A DNA stretch of 64,000 nt from Centropus unirufus (Eukaryota; Chordata; Aves; Cuculiformes; Centropidae), in NCBI GenBank assembly GCA_013397695.1, contig VYZI01000005.1, positions 4,281,121 through 4,345,120 on the forward strand, read 5' to 3'. How positions within the stretch are numbered: position 1 is the first letter of the stretch; every line of letters starts with the position of its first letter. The notes under the pieces are model-generated. The model did no database searches, had not been told where the DNA came from, and worked only from the letters and a program-made list of their open reading frames with translations. A program made the position numbers and the translations under genes. Shown here one piece after another: positions 48,501-60,985 of the stretch.

Positions 48501-51500
48501 ATAACAATGACAACCCTTCTTATTATCTTAATATTTTCCCCTTGGTTTGGTTTGCTCAGAAAGTGCTAGAGATTTTTTTCCATCATTTTCTTTTTGCCTG
48601 AAATACTGATCTGTTGCTAATCTGATCTGTGAACCAATTACCTTGTCCTCCAACAAATGCGTCATCACCTGTCATAGCGAAGCTCATGGGATAGTGCAAA
48701 GTGCTAATAAGTCTGATGAGGAGCAAAAATATATGAACTGTTTGATTATTTATACTTAGTCATTTTAGAAACCATGAAAGTAGTCATTCACTGTGTAACA
48801 ACCATTCTTCTATTACATTTTGTTAATATGTGCTTGGTTCAAGTCTTTTCTAGACTGAGCCTGTACGTACATATATACATACACACACACATACATGCAT
48901 GTACTCTGCCTTCTATGTACAACAGGATTCTTGTTTCTCCCTGGATACTCTGCTATTAACCTTGCAAGAGGAGATGAAAAATGTGCTGAGGATCATGCAG
49001 TGGCATAGAAATGCTAAAGAAGTCTCACCGTGTGCTTGTTTCTGTCTGAGTAGAGATAGGAATGTCTGTGGCTCTGCGGTAATACAAATTACAGACAAGT
49101 CTGCAGCAATGCAAGATCTGACTAGCAAATCCATGCGGACTTCTTTGGTTAATAATAAATAAACTCTTTCCAACCATTTAGTGAAAAGAAAATCAAATTT
49201 AATTGTTTGAAATTCCACTATTTATATATCAGTCTCTACGTTTCCATTTTGACAGAAAAACGTGTCTTAAATAGTAACTCGAAAAAGATAATCTAGCAAA
49301 GTGATCAGTGGAGTTTGGGATGTTTTGAGATGGGCTCTTAGAACAAGCAGGTGATTAGTAACCAGTGTTGTGCTCTGCATATATCAGTATTAGGAGGATG
49401 ATGAATACTATTTATTCTCAGAGGCTGAAAATACTTGCATTCATTTCAACAGCAACAGCATTGTTTAAGCTGTCATAAGACAAGGCCCTTGGCAAGGTAC
49501 GTGGGAGGAGCTGACATGCTTTTGTAGGCCAACTGACATAACTGGGAGAAAAACAAACAGGCAAGTATATTTTACAGTTTGCAAGAGCTTGTCTGTTGAG
49601 TTCTTCCCTTCCCCCCCTATTTTCCTCAGCTATATCCACAAGTCTGAAAAAGACAGGACTTTCATAGCAGGCACACTAACAGTGGAGGGGAAATTGCAAA
49701 CATGCTTGAGGTCTTAGAGAAATGTGAGATCTTTGACAATTTTGCTCAAACCCAACCAAACAGCCAGAAAACCTTGTGTGAACTTCAGTGGGTTTTTATG
49801 GTAGATAAGAGATGATCAGGAAGAGCAAGCTGCACTCTCATTTATAGAGTTTTACACTTGCCTTGCTTAATGGTCTGCCTGTAACCAGCAGTGAAGCATC
49901 CTAACGGATATTAACAACATCGACAGGTCTTAGGTGAGAAAAACTATTTTAGACAGCTGGGTACAACAGGGAACCACATAAAACACAGTTTATTTGACCA
50001 GACTGTATTTTTTATCCCAGTCTCTCTTAAGATTTACTTCTGTTTCCCTACCCTCTTTCCCAGAATAACTGCAAAAAACAAGAAAGGTGAACTCAGAAAC
50101 TCACATACAACGAGCTGCAGAAGTTCCTCTCGAAGCAAACAAGCCATTCTGCCATCAGCTACTTTTGAAGAGCTTGCAGATGTACAAATTTATCTTCATG
50201 CTGAATTCAACAAGCAAAATTGAAGTACTTCAGTATGTCACAGATTTCTGAAGCTAGACTTTCCTAGCCAGCTGGTTAATAGATACTCCATTAGGATACA
50301 ATGTCTGACACCACGACCTTTAGTTGTAATGAGTGGACAAGCATTTAGATATTCTGAGCCCTTAATCCTCATTCAAATCATTGCAGTAAATGTAGTTTTC
50401 TCCTGGAGACAGTTATAGAAAACCGATACAAACCAATATCCTCTGTTTAAAAGTAGGCATTAGCAAGCTGCATGCATGTTAGAGTAGTTCTTTAGCTCTT
50501 GTTCTCACAACACCAGAGACCCTCTAACTCATGCAAAAAAGGTGGTATAGTTAACACCTTGCATTTAGAAAACAGCATCCTCAAAACACAAACCCCTTTT
50601 TCCAAGCACACTTCCTCTCTTTATGGGTCTGACATGAAAGGGTCACACAAACTGTTGTGCAAAGCTTGGATTTGCATACATTTGCAACGTACTTACCCCC
50701 TCCCAGCTCTGAGACCCCACTAGGGCTTGCGATTGTTCATTCCTTAATGCAGAGACTGACAGAATGAAACAAAGCAGAGTGAAAAGGGAAAAAACATTTG
50801 TCACAAACAACCCCACAGCTGGGGTTAATCTGCAAGATGAATTGAGTAAGCACCATAGTGCCCCATGCATGGTGGGGAAGTTACAGTGCATGGAGCAGCT
50901 CCAGCTCTTTTTGATGACCAGGTGGACAACCCAACCCACTGGCTGGGAGAACCCAGACTACACCTTGTCTTTGCCCCAGGTGGAGCTAGAAAAAGCAACT
51001 CCAACCTGATCAATTCTCACCCCACAGGTGGCAGTATCCCCTTAGACACTTGCACCATAGCTCAGTAGAATGAGAAGGGGTCCTGGGCTTGGCTTCACCT
51101 GCCCAGGCTGCCCTGTACTTTTGAAATTAAGAAGAGTTTTTACTATTTTAAAGAAAGATGCTTTGATATTTGTCCTTTACTTTATTCCTAAACAGCATTC
51201 TAAACTTAGGATCATCATTAAGAAGATGGTGAAAGACTCTTGTTCTTTAAGACTTGTTTCTTTTAATCACACAGACTTCCAAAACAATTTGAATAATCCA
51301 GCTCTAAGTCTCCACATTAAGGCCAGATTTATAAAATCTCAATCAGACTCATGCTTGAGGTTTTGTAAATCTGGTCCTAATACAGGTACTTAGAGATGGA
51401 ACACAGATCAGCTTGAAACTTTAGGGAATTAAAAGAAATCAAAGCAGCAAATAAAACCTGTACATCAAATATTCCTCCCGTTGTAGCTGACATGGGAAAA

Positions 51501-54500
51501 CATATAGGTTTTGTATGGAGTTGGTCTTCTTCATCTATTTGGCAGTTAAATAACACCTGCTAGGGAAAGGACCAAAGAAAACAAGAAAGCTAAAACCTTG
51601 ATTTTCTTTTACTTTAGAACTATGGGAAAGATCTTGATTTTAGTCTTTCCAGCTTTCTAAGTGCTGATAAAGGATGCAGCAGGGATGTTTATTTTGAGTT
51701 CTTTCATCTCCATGAAGAAACAAAATTGTTATTAAAGACTTTAAGATCTCTTTTATCTGATGTTAATTAGCCACTGGGAAAAAAAATCAAAACAACCATG
51801 CCAGCAAAGTCTGACTTGAAAAAACTTTTTCTGTCTGTTATTAAACATTATCTCATTTGGCTGTGGCAATTCACCACTTCACTGTTTCTTCAGTGACTGT
51901 AAAATTTTGCAACGCTTTACCAAAGTATATTTGTCTAAAAGTTGAGCAATGCTACTGTATTTCATCTGGAGTTTCTCAGCCTTTGTTGTTATCAAGCACC
52001 CCAGCAGACGGGTCTCTCATACATGCCATTCACATCAAAGAATGATGAGATCCTATAAGAGGTTGGCAGCAGGCAACAAGGGCTTACATTTACAGTACTT
52101 GACTCTATTTCATGGAATTAAAGGATAACTGCCCCAGATAAATTCTCATTTCCTTGCCTATTATAAGGATCTTAGGTAGAGACAGCAACTCTATCTGAAA
52201 GGAGACATATATGCGTGCAAAACAAGTTTATTTCTAAATGCATCATGACTGCTAGCAGACTCCTCCTCTATAAATTCCTTATAGAAGCAGAAATGTAGTA
52301 CTAGCATTATAAGTACTGGAGTTAGTTAACCTCTCGTACAAAAGAACAGTTTTTAAGTTAAGACTAAGCCTGAGTTGTTTAAAATTTTAAAATTTTGTTG
52401 GATGAGGGATATATCTCCATACTGGTAGGGAGGTATGTCTTGAATCAACCGAAGAACTATTTTGTGGTTTTGCATGAAAGATACAGCATCTCACAAGGTG
52501 TTTTAGGAGCTTGCTAATCAGACCCTGTTCACTGGCAAACAATTAATATAATGTGGAGAAAATTAAGGGAAGATTTAGCTACAGAAACACGCTAGAAATT
52601 GGTGAGAGGGTAAGAAACTTGGAGAAAAATATCAGAAAACATGGGTCAGTACATGTAATTTTGAACTCATACCACTCATCCTGCCATATAGGTGTATATA
52701 TTCACGCACAGAGACAATCACATATATAGGTATATTCGGGTGGACTAGTTGTCCCACTGTCAGCTTTCCAGGGGGCAAACAAATAGCATAACTAACATGG
52801 TCATAATAGGCCTTCTGAACACATACAGGCTTCTTGCTTCCTCTGCCTCCATGTCTCTGTGGTATACTAGCATGCTCTTAGGAGAAGGAGGATCAGGGCC
52901 TTAAGTCTTTGCCTGTCCCTGATACTTTCTAGCTCTATTATAACTGCCCTTTCTTAACGCTGCTTTACCGGTTTTGCAGTGGCGCAATGACATTCTAATC
53001 TTGCATTAGATAATTCTAAGGAAATAACAAAGTCATGTTGGCCTGCTGAAGCTTTGGACAAAGAGACTGCCACCTTTACGGTGGGAGAGCAGTTCATGTA
53101 GATGCTCCTTGTCCTTCTACGCACTGATGAAAGAATATGACCTTTTCAAAATTCAATGAAGATCGTAATTAAAATTAGATTCTCTTTGTTATCTCCGAAG
53201 CTTTGAAGCTTCCATTATTTGAGTATTATTTTTCTTGATCTACTTAGCTCTGACAGCTTAACTCAGTCCTGAAAGTTGTGCCAACCCAAACCCTTGTGTC
53301 AGTATCTTTTTCTCTGATAGGAATCCTAGGCACAACTGAAATAGGAATAAGAAGATCCTTTAAACTAGACAGGCCAAATATCCCTCCCCCAAATTACCAT
53401 GAATTTTTTTCTCTCATGCTAAACGAGGATGCTGGCAGATAAAAATATTTTCTGCAAGAACTTCACTGTGAAAAATGAAAATAGCTCCTTCAATTTTAAT
53501 GCCATTACATTAAACTACTGCAGGTAAGGATCTGACCCTCTATGCTTTTGGCTTTCACCTAGGAAGGCATTACAGCATGGCAGGTGATTTCCCAGCTTAT
53601 TAATTTTCTAAAAGACAGACCAGGAAAAGTTTGCAAGGGATGACTTGATTTATACAGCCTGCTCCCTTTTTCACTACATCTTTCAGGATCTTCAAAAAGA
53701 CACCTGCAGCTGGTTTAATCCCCCTTCTGTTGGAGAATAGGGAATGGATGTTATTTATAATTTGCTGTCTGAAGAGAAAAATAATGTTCCTCTTCAGAGT
53801 TGATGAGGGTTTGGCAAGGAAGGGAGAAAAACCCTGGCCAGGTCAGGTGGGGCTGGGCAATCGATCTCCTCATCAGCAGTATGAACATCCTAACATCCCT
53901 CTCTCAGCTCAGCCCTGCTCCCAAACAGCCTTTCTGGAGTGAAGAGCAGCAGCAATGGTGTTATGGGAGGTGGAAAACAAGTCATGGTGTCAGCAAGGGT
54001 CATGGTGATTGAGCATGGTAATTCCCTTCTTAACTAACCTTTTCTTTCCCAGCAGCTCCCTGAATTAAAGCATATCTTCATGTAGGTCATCCTCTCCAGG
54101 TACATATCTTAGCCTTTCCCACTCTTTCATTCCATCTCTGCAGAGAGCTCAGAGCTTCTACCATATACAGACTACCAGGCTTTTGGATTTTAGTGGCGTG
54201 TCCAAGCATTCTCATAACCCCTTGCTTCAAATCAAGACCTCTTTCATCCACCTCAGCTACTCCTTTCCCCCAGGGGCATGACCCCTTGCTCTCCCCACTC
54301 CCTGACTCCTTCTCTCTGATAGGAAATTAAGTTTATGTGTGGAAATGCACTATGACAGACAAGCAGGTAGTCTGCTGTGTTCATGTAGCTACTGAAGCAC
54401 GAGGAGAAGCACTACACCCCACCTCCCGGCCCCAAGTGGAGCTGTCAGGTGAGCAAGAAATATTTTGCTCACAGGCAGGCATCCTGCAACTGAGCCAGAA

Positions 54501-57500
54501 TGTATCAAGAACTTGGCTGACTCCTTGCCCTGGGGAAGTGGCCTCAGACACAAGCAATTTAGCAGGCTCCAAAGTGACATATAACATGAAGTAATTAAGT
54601 GCTTCTTCTTTATGGCAGTGATAAGTAGTGATTTAATTACTCCGATTCAATTTTTACAGAAGAGATTCCAGTATTTGGCCAGTAAGAGAAAAGAAGACAA
54701 AATAATGATGAACCTTTTATATAAAAAATTGGAAAAGCACGTGATCATGGTGAGTACTCTTTGATCCTCCCCCACCCATTCTCAAACCAGCCTGTGGATA
54801 ACTTCCCATGGGAATTGCTGCTGCCCACGCCCATCATCTGTATACACGCTAACTTAAAACATAGGGCATATAAATTCCTGCTCTCCTACTGGCAAAACCT
54901 GGCTGAGCCAAATGTTACCACACCCAAGTGCATGCACACATGCATCAGGGCAGGAGGCTGTAACAGCTGAAGTCCATGTGTCATGAACCAATGTGGTTTT
55001 CCACAAGGGATGAGAACTGGTGTTCAAACAAAGTTCCTCAGAAAGCTTCATCAGGCCTGCGGTGAGGGATGCCACCTGCTCACTCCCCAGATCTTCAGGC
55101 ATACCATGAAGTATCTTCCACTGGAATCCTCTCCGTTTGTACTAAAGAACTCTTTCTCTCTTGTGCTCAACCCAACACCTGCAGAAGTGGCACGGTCATC
55201 AGACACCTAACACTGTTGTCACATAATGCAAGCAGTCGTCACCTCTACCAGTTAAACCTGACTTCCATACCTATAGTCATCACCGTGCTGTATCAAAATA
55301 AATCTACTGTTATCAAATGGAAAAGCATTTTAATACTGATTAAACACTTGTCTGCAGGATTTTCCAAATGTAAAGCCTATTTAATTATTGAATTTCTGTG
55401 GGTTTTCAGGAAAACCAGCTCACCTCTGAATGATTCACTTCTCAACCCAAACCATTTGTTCTTGCTGCTGTGCATGGCATCTATTCACTCAGGCAGTCAG
55501 GGGCCAGGCATGAAATGTGTGTCGAGTCTCCTCAGGTCCACAATTATGTACTGTCATGTTTTAAATTGCGGTAGTTTCCATGTAAGAACTTTCCTCCACC
55601 CCCTCAGAAGAACCTGAAAATGTAGAGTTTGTTCATTCCAAGATAACTTTTTGCACCTCCACAGTGATGCTCGCAGAGGACAAAATGGCTCAGAACAGCA
55701 AAAATTGTGGAAAAATATTGGAACACAAGCATTTAAACACTAATGGTGGTTATTTTCCAGAAGCCTGCTGACTCCAGCTGTTTTGCTATAAAGTAACTTT
55801 GTGGATGATGCTGGCCGAACAGTGACACATTACTGGGAGCTTAATAACGTACAGTCAACCTTATTAAATACTTTTTAGTTTTACCCTGAGAAAAGCTTGT
55901 CCTTATACAAACATTTACAGATTCCAGAGAAGTCTGTGTGCAGCCAAATACAAGGAGACACCATCTGTCTTTCATGATATAAACAATAAAAAGTTGAGAC
56001 AATTGTCATTGCTGTTTGCCATCAGCATAAGGAAAGGCTAGTTCCTCGCTGCCACTCCAGAAGTCTGAGGGTGCACGGCTTCAGAGCTGCGTGATGCCAT
56101 TATTTAGAGGTCAAACCCACATTAACCCCATCAATACAAAAGCAATTGACAGAGCAGTCACTCAGGTCAATAACACCTTTATGGCAGAAATGCTGGTCCC
56201 GTGGCAATGGCAAAGTTTGTTTTACATAGAGTGCTTTCCTGGATTTCAAAAAGATGTCTGCTAATAAAGCAAGTATAAAACAAAATTCATCCAGGAATTA
56301 CAGTACATCACAACGTGAGAACCCAAGATAAAGATTGATTTTCTTTATTATGTAAAAATAACATTTTTTACAATTTGCATCCATTACGATGCTTCTAACT
56401 ATAGTTTCACAAGGTTGCCACAGTTTTTGAGAAGAAATAAAGCTCCAAGTTAATGCACAGCATTTCTTTTGAAAGTGTACCTTAACACATTATCCAGCTC
56501 TTCCAAACTATCTGTCTCATTTTCCTTCAGAACTTCAGGGTAAAATACTGTAAAGCCATTTTGTTCTTTTATTGATTGGCCATTTTTTTTTAAAAAAATT
56601 GTGCATACACATCATATCCAATTTTCTTTGTAAAAGCTCTAGTATATTAATCAATTCACAACTCTTGTAAAAACCACGAGAAAAGACCAAATCTACATCC
56701 ATTCATACACATACTACCCAGTGAAATCTACCATTAATAGCAAAAGGAAATAATTTTTATAAGTGAAAACAAGCTTGCTGAAGATTCATTATGAAGAACT
56801 ATGAAGGTTTTTCAGCCACAAAGGTAATATTAAACAATGACAGACTAAAGAGAGGGGGGGAAAAAATAACAGTTTGAGGACAGCTGCATTGTGGTTAGAC
56901 AATAGCTTCTTGAAAATCAAACTGGCTATGCTGATATTTTTCAGTTTCTAGTAGGGGAAGGTTTCATATCCCAGTACTAACTTCTGTTCTTCTGTAGAAA
57001 AGAAACCATGACATTAGTTTACCCAGATAATACAGTTAATTAACATGTCAGGGTGCCCCATCATGCAAAAAGAAAATAAATTAAAAAAAATGCAGTGCCC
57101 TAGGGTTTCAAGGGACAACCTGTGTGGGATTCTGAGCTGTGATCTATCCACCAAGTATTTTCAAGAGGGTTCACAGATTTCATCCAAACAGAAGCTTCCC
57201 TCCTTCTACATGTGGTCTAAACCAACGTGGCTGCCAGTGCTGAGGTGAGACTTGGAGCAAACTGCTCTCAGGGTGGCATTTCCCAGGTACGCATTTCCCT
57301 AAGGTATTTTGCTTAGTGAATACATGAAGAAAGAAGAGTTAAGCAAGTCTGTATTCTGTAATAGCAACCAGATCCATGGCTTTGGAAAAAGGGTAGCAAA
57401 TAGGTGTGTAGGTTGCCTCATATACAACCACACTAAGAATGTAAAAGCCAGCATCAGCTTGAGAATCTGAAATCTCTCTAGCATCCGCTTAATTCAACAA

Positions 57501-59585
57501 CACTTCTCCTTTGCCACTAAATTTAATTAACAGGATATAGAAATACTGTCTAGAGAGCTTATTTGTTGCAGTCATGGGGTTTTTTTCAGCCAACTTGATA
57601 TACCTCGGTATTCTCTGTTGCTGAGAACTCCATTTATAAGAGACTTTGCTGAAAGTGAATGTTAATCTGGCTTAGGTACAGAAATAAAAAATCAGTAAGC
57701 CATAAAATGTAGTATTGAGCACAAAGCTAATCCTCAAAGGAAGAAATAAGAATAGGTTGTGCACTGTTTTCTTTCCCCCTCCTTTTTGTCTAGCTTGGAC
57801 TTATGAAGAGGACCTGAAAGTTCCAGAAGCTGTTTTCCTTTCCACTTTTTCCTTGCTTTTTCACATGAAAAACTTTCAAAGCATATCTGGAAAACCATGG
57901 TTTCATAGCAATACTTATGTAAGGAAAATGTGTTATTTGTAATATAAACCTAAATATTTGTTTGCAGATATGCAGAGAGGTATACAAAAAGACCTCAGTG
58001 CAGACAAGGTTTAGCTAATATCTTAAATTCAATCACCTTTTAAACACTAGTATTGTCAGGTCAGATACTACCAATGCCAGAGCAGATGCATTCAAAAAGA
58101 CCTATTTATCCAAATCAAGCTAGAGCTATGAAAAAGTCTAGTGCTCAAGAACTCTTTGATTTTGAGGCAGAGACTAATAATTGTGAAGGATAAAGTTATC
58201 TAAATGGACTGTTAATACATGGACTTCTTTGTTGTTGTTGTTCCCCTTCAATGCCCAGTTTAATCTACCACTAACGGGATTTGGAGATCAGATCATCCTT
58301 ATGAAATCTGCCTGCAGACTGCCACACCGAACCAGCAGTATGCTCACAAATGCATGTTTGAATCCACACAGCAGAATTAAGAATAATACAGATGTTTGAA
58401 TTCCCAAATACTTAGCTGCTTCTCAAATTTCCCTGCAGTAGGGAAAGCTTAAAACCATCTCGTTTTTCATTCTGCAGCTTTTGTCGGATTTAGCAGCTGC
58501 ATTTGGACTCACAATCATTTCAAGAAAACTCCTCCAAGGGGCATAACTATCTCCTAGGAGAAAAACACAGCCAAACACACTGTAACGCCAAGAACCTACT
58601 CATTAACACGTGCCAAAGTGGAGAACAGATCCAGGGACACAAGCCACATTTGCACTCTCCAGTTTTTACAGACAGAACTGTTTCTCATGAGCCTAAAAGG
58701 CATTACATCATCCACCTAACCATTTTCTTTCTAGAAAATCCTATTCCTTTCTGTGAGCCGGAAAGAAAACTAAAGGCTGTTCACAAAGGTCTGAAACAGC
58801 TTTATATGATACCAGATGGATTTGACTAAGGATCTCGGAGAGAGAAAAAGTATGAGCTGTGCCCGTGTCACCCCATTTTCTTTCACGTCAAGTGCAGATC
58901 GTGTTGGGACAGGGAGGGGAGGCCACTCGAAAAGGCTAAGGATGGGGTACTTGGCTTGCAAGCAGCATGAATCATGGCTTCAAAGCAACAAAGCGACCTG
59001 TTTCACGGTTAAATAGGGGAAATGAAAGCATCTCACGGAGCTCCTGTTCTATCCACATGCACATATTTGTACGCATAATCTGATACACTCATGCACATGG
59101 ATAACAGCAGGGAAATATGAGTGAATTTAAGAGATGTGTGGACGACCTGCACTTGTACATACTCATGTGTGTATCAGCATGCAAAAACCGCCTACTTCAA
59201 TTATTGCCATGGTATGCCATGTGCTTCTGAGTTTAATGCTTCTTGCTGGTTTCACTCCTCAAATTACCTGACTTGGGCAAACAAAAACTAATGGTGCCAG
59301 AGTATTTCCCTGTCATAAATACACTGTGAAGTATTCATACATTCACTAAGTCATCACACCAGTTTTCACTTGAAAAAAATAGACAACAATGAAGGAGTTT
59401 CTTTGTAAATATAAGGTTTTAGCCTTGTTTTAATGAAGAACCTATAAGGAAATCCCCATATTTTATAGACTGACCACCAGATGAGCTGTAAGAGTAGTAT
59501 TAAAGCACCTGGACATTTCAGGGAAGATCTCTGAATAATGGTCCCACAGGTCCCCAGTGAAAAGCTGTCACTCCTTTAACTAATA
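45533..59585. other. Long unassigned noncoding sequence with conserved-looking blocks
   Basis: No gene or named transposable element in 14 kb. The two longest frames, 138 codons (45625-46041 plus) and 182 codons (55069-55617 plus), have no recognisable domain. Blocks at about 47330-47700, 47960-48730 and 55800-56420 are free of recognisable repeats, with a texture typical of slowly evolving noncoding DNA (see findings). A GC-richer patch at 50.7-51.1 kb has overlapping frames on both strands without family resemblance. Confidence 0.55.
48863..48904. repeat. AT/CA-rich simple repeat
   Basis: A run of alternating purines and pyrimidines: TACGTACATATATACA, then (AC)5, then ATACATGCATGTAC. It is imperfect and short. 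Confidence 0.85.
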
Positions 59586-59641
59586 CAGTCCTAGCACGAC
59601 TCAGCACGAGGTGCCTGAACCCTGCCCAGCAGTTAGGACTG
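59586..59641. repeat. Two-tier hairpin, 56 bases
   Basis: CAGTCCTA (59586-59593) pairs perfectly with TAGGACTG (59634-59641), and the stem continues inward by a G-T wobble and a C-G pair. Inside, CAGCAC (59602-59607) pairs with GTGCCTG (59611-59617) with one bulged base around a GAG loop. The length is close to, but below, a usual microRNA precursor, and about 16 bases of the 3' side are unpaired. Function unknown. Confidence 0.7.
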
Positions 59642-60269
59642 CAAATCACAGGAAGGAAACACCTAAAATTACCTATAACACCTAACATGAAATCTGATTT
59701 TGCTTTTCCTGAGCTTCATTCCCACTCCATGCATGCAAAGCATCTTTGTCCATGCAACAAATGCCCCCTCCTGCCCACCAGATGTATGAGAGAATTGGTA
59801 CCATAAAATCAAGCCCACTTTCCGTTCTTCAACGAACACCTGCAGAAGCACATCAGAGAGAACAAAAGCAGCATGGACTTGTGAGTCCTTCCTAGGGAAA
59901 CCACTCCCGTTTCCTGGGGTGAGCTGGGGCTTTCCTTCTTAAGAACTGTATCTACATACACGTTACCAGTGTTAAAAATCATCTGGCAACCTTGATGCCC
60001 ATAAACGTATGGAGTCCTACCTTTGGATATGTCTTTTCTTCTCTGAAGTATCCTGCCCTTTATTAAATGCATGCTCTCATAACAACAGAAGGTTTTTAAA
60101 GAATCCCCAGTACATGCTGCCTGCTATTCTTCTACCAGGACTGCTCAATTTGCTGTTGCAAGAAACAGAGATCAGACCTCCTCACACTACCTTATGTGTA
60201 CAACTCCAGGTTTTGCCATATCGTCTTCTGGCATTTCATCCTTATTCTTGGAGATATTTCATTCTATGT
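59642..60269. other. Unassigned noncoding sequence
   Basis: Two overlapping antiparallel frames (59809-60072 minus, 60009-60281 plus) of 87 and 90 codons show no known protein. The left end of the following CR1 may extend somewhat into this stretch. Confidence 0.5.
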
Positions 60270-60985
60270 TTTATTGTATAGAAACAACTTCATACCCTTG
60301 ATTATCTTACTGCCTTTCTCTACATCTCGTGTAATTGGGAGACTACAGATCTACCTTTTTTGAGATAAGGAGAACCTGAACTGAATGTAATATTCCAGAT
60401 GTGGGTTCATCACAGATTCTTTTCAGTGGTTTATCGCACAGTTCTATCACACTGTCTGGCTATTTATTTCTCTCCTAATATTTTTTGTTATTGAAGCGTT
60501 TGTCATCAAAGAGCTTCCCACTGTGCCTCCAACATGTTTTTTTTTTTTTCCCATTTGATTATTTGCAGTTTAGAGAATAGCCTTGTGTTTACTGATAAGG
60601 ATATGCCATCTGCAGTACTTTGCAGTTATTCACACCAAATCCAACCTTCATTTTATCATCATCTACTAACTGAGAAATGTGAGTACCTTCTGTATTTCTT
60701 CGCAGCCAGCTAGGTTGGACTGCCCTCAATAACTGTTTATCATCCACAAATGCTATCAGTTCTTTATTAAATCCCTTTTCTAGATCACTCAGAAATACAT
60801 TGTACAGCATTGGTCACATTTTGAGATCTTTGAGATACCTTCTCAGAAATGTCATTAACCATCCTCCAAGAAAACAGATATTTTTTTCTTACTTTTCATT
60901 CTTTAAACGAGTGACTTGTTGGTAGGATGATTTTCCCCCCTTCTCACACACTAGCCTAGTTTCTTTCACAAAGTTAGCCAAATGT
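60270..60985 (-). mobile_element. Ancient CR1 LINE fragment with reverse transcriptase remnant, antisense
   Basis: Read on the minus strand, this runs from the late reverse transcriptase domain into the 3' part of an old CR1. A 73-codon frame (60589-60810) reads M-L-Y-N-V-F-L-S-D-L-E-K-G at its start, equivalent to the CR1 'L-F-N-I-F-I-N-D-L' motif. It then has F-V-D-D at 60739-60750, the position of the catalytic F/Y-A-D-D box, and later N-C-K-V-L near the end. Further into ORF2 on the plus strand, 'ttctttaaacgagtgactt' (60899-60917) matches the CR1 'tcttttaaccagttac' section. The 3' half (60270-60420) aligns with the copy at 280-745. A T13 run at 60537-60549 is internal. There are indels and no upstream endonuclease or ORF1, so it is a dead fossil. 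Confidence 0.85.
60589..60810 (-). pseudogene. Decayed CR1 reverse transcriptase fragment
   Basis: The 73 residues cover the RT palm around the second catalytic aspartate pair: the L-x-N-x-F-x-x-D-L motif (residues 2-10), F-V-D-D at 21-24 (Ala replaced by Val), and the downstream K-x-x-N-x-C-K-V-L section (about residues 54-66). A complete CR1 ORF2 protein is around 900 residues or more, so this is a small remnant. It has no initiation context of its own; the first Met is simply the CR1 'M-L-F/Y-N' methionine. It would have made cDNA of the element when active. The open frame in such an old copy is notable but short. Confidence 0.8.

Noticed and set aside
50640..51110. GC-richer patch with many overlapping frames as an exon cluster
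   Set aside because: Frames occur on both strands in several phases, which reflects low stop density. None resembles a protein family.
58231..58245. GTT repeat (ttgttgttgttgtt)
   Set aside because: Too short to be a useful microsatellite.
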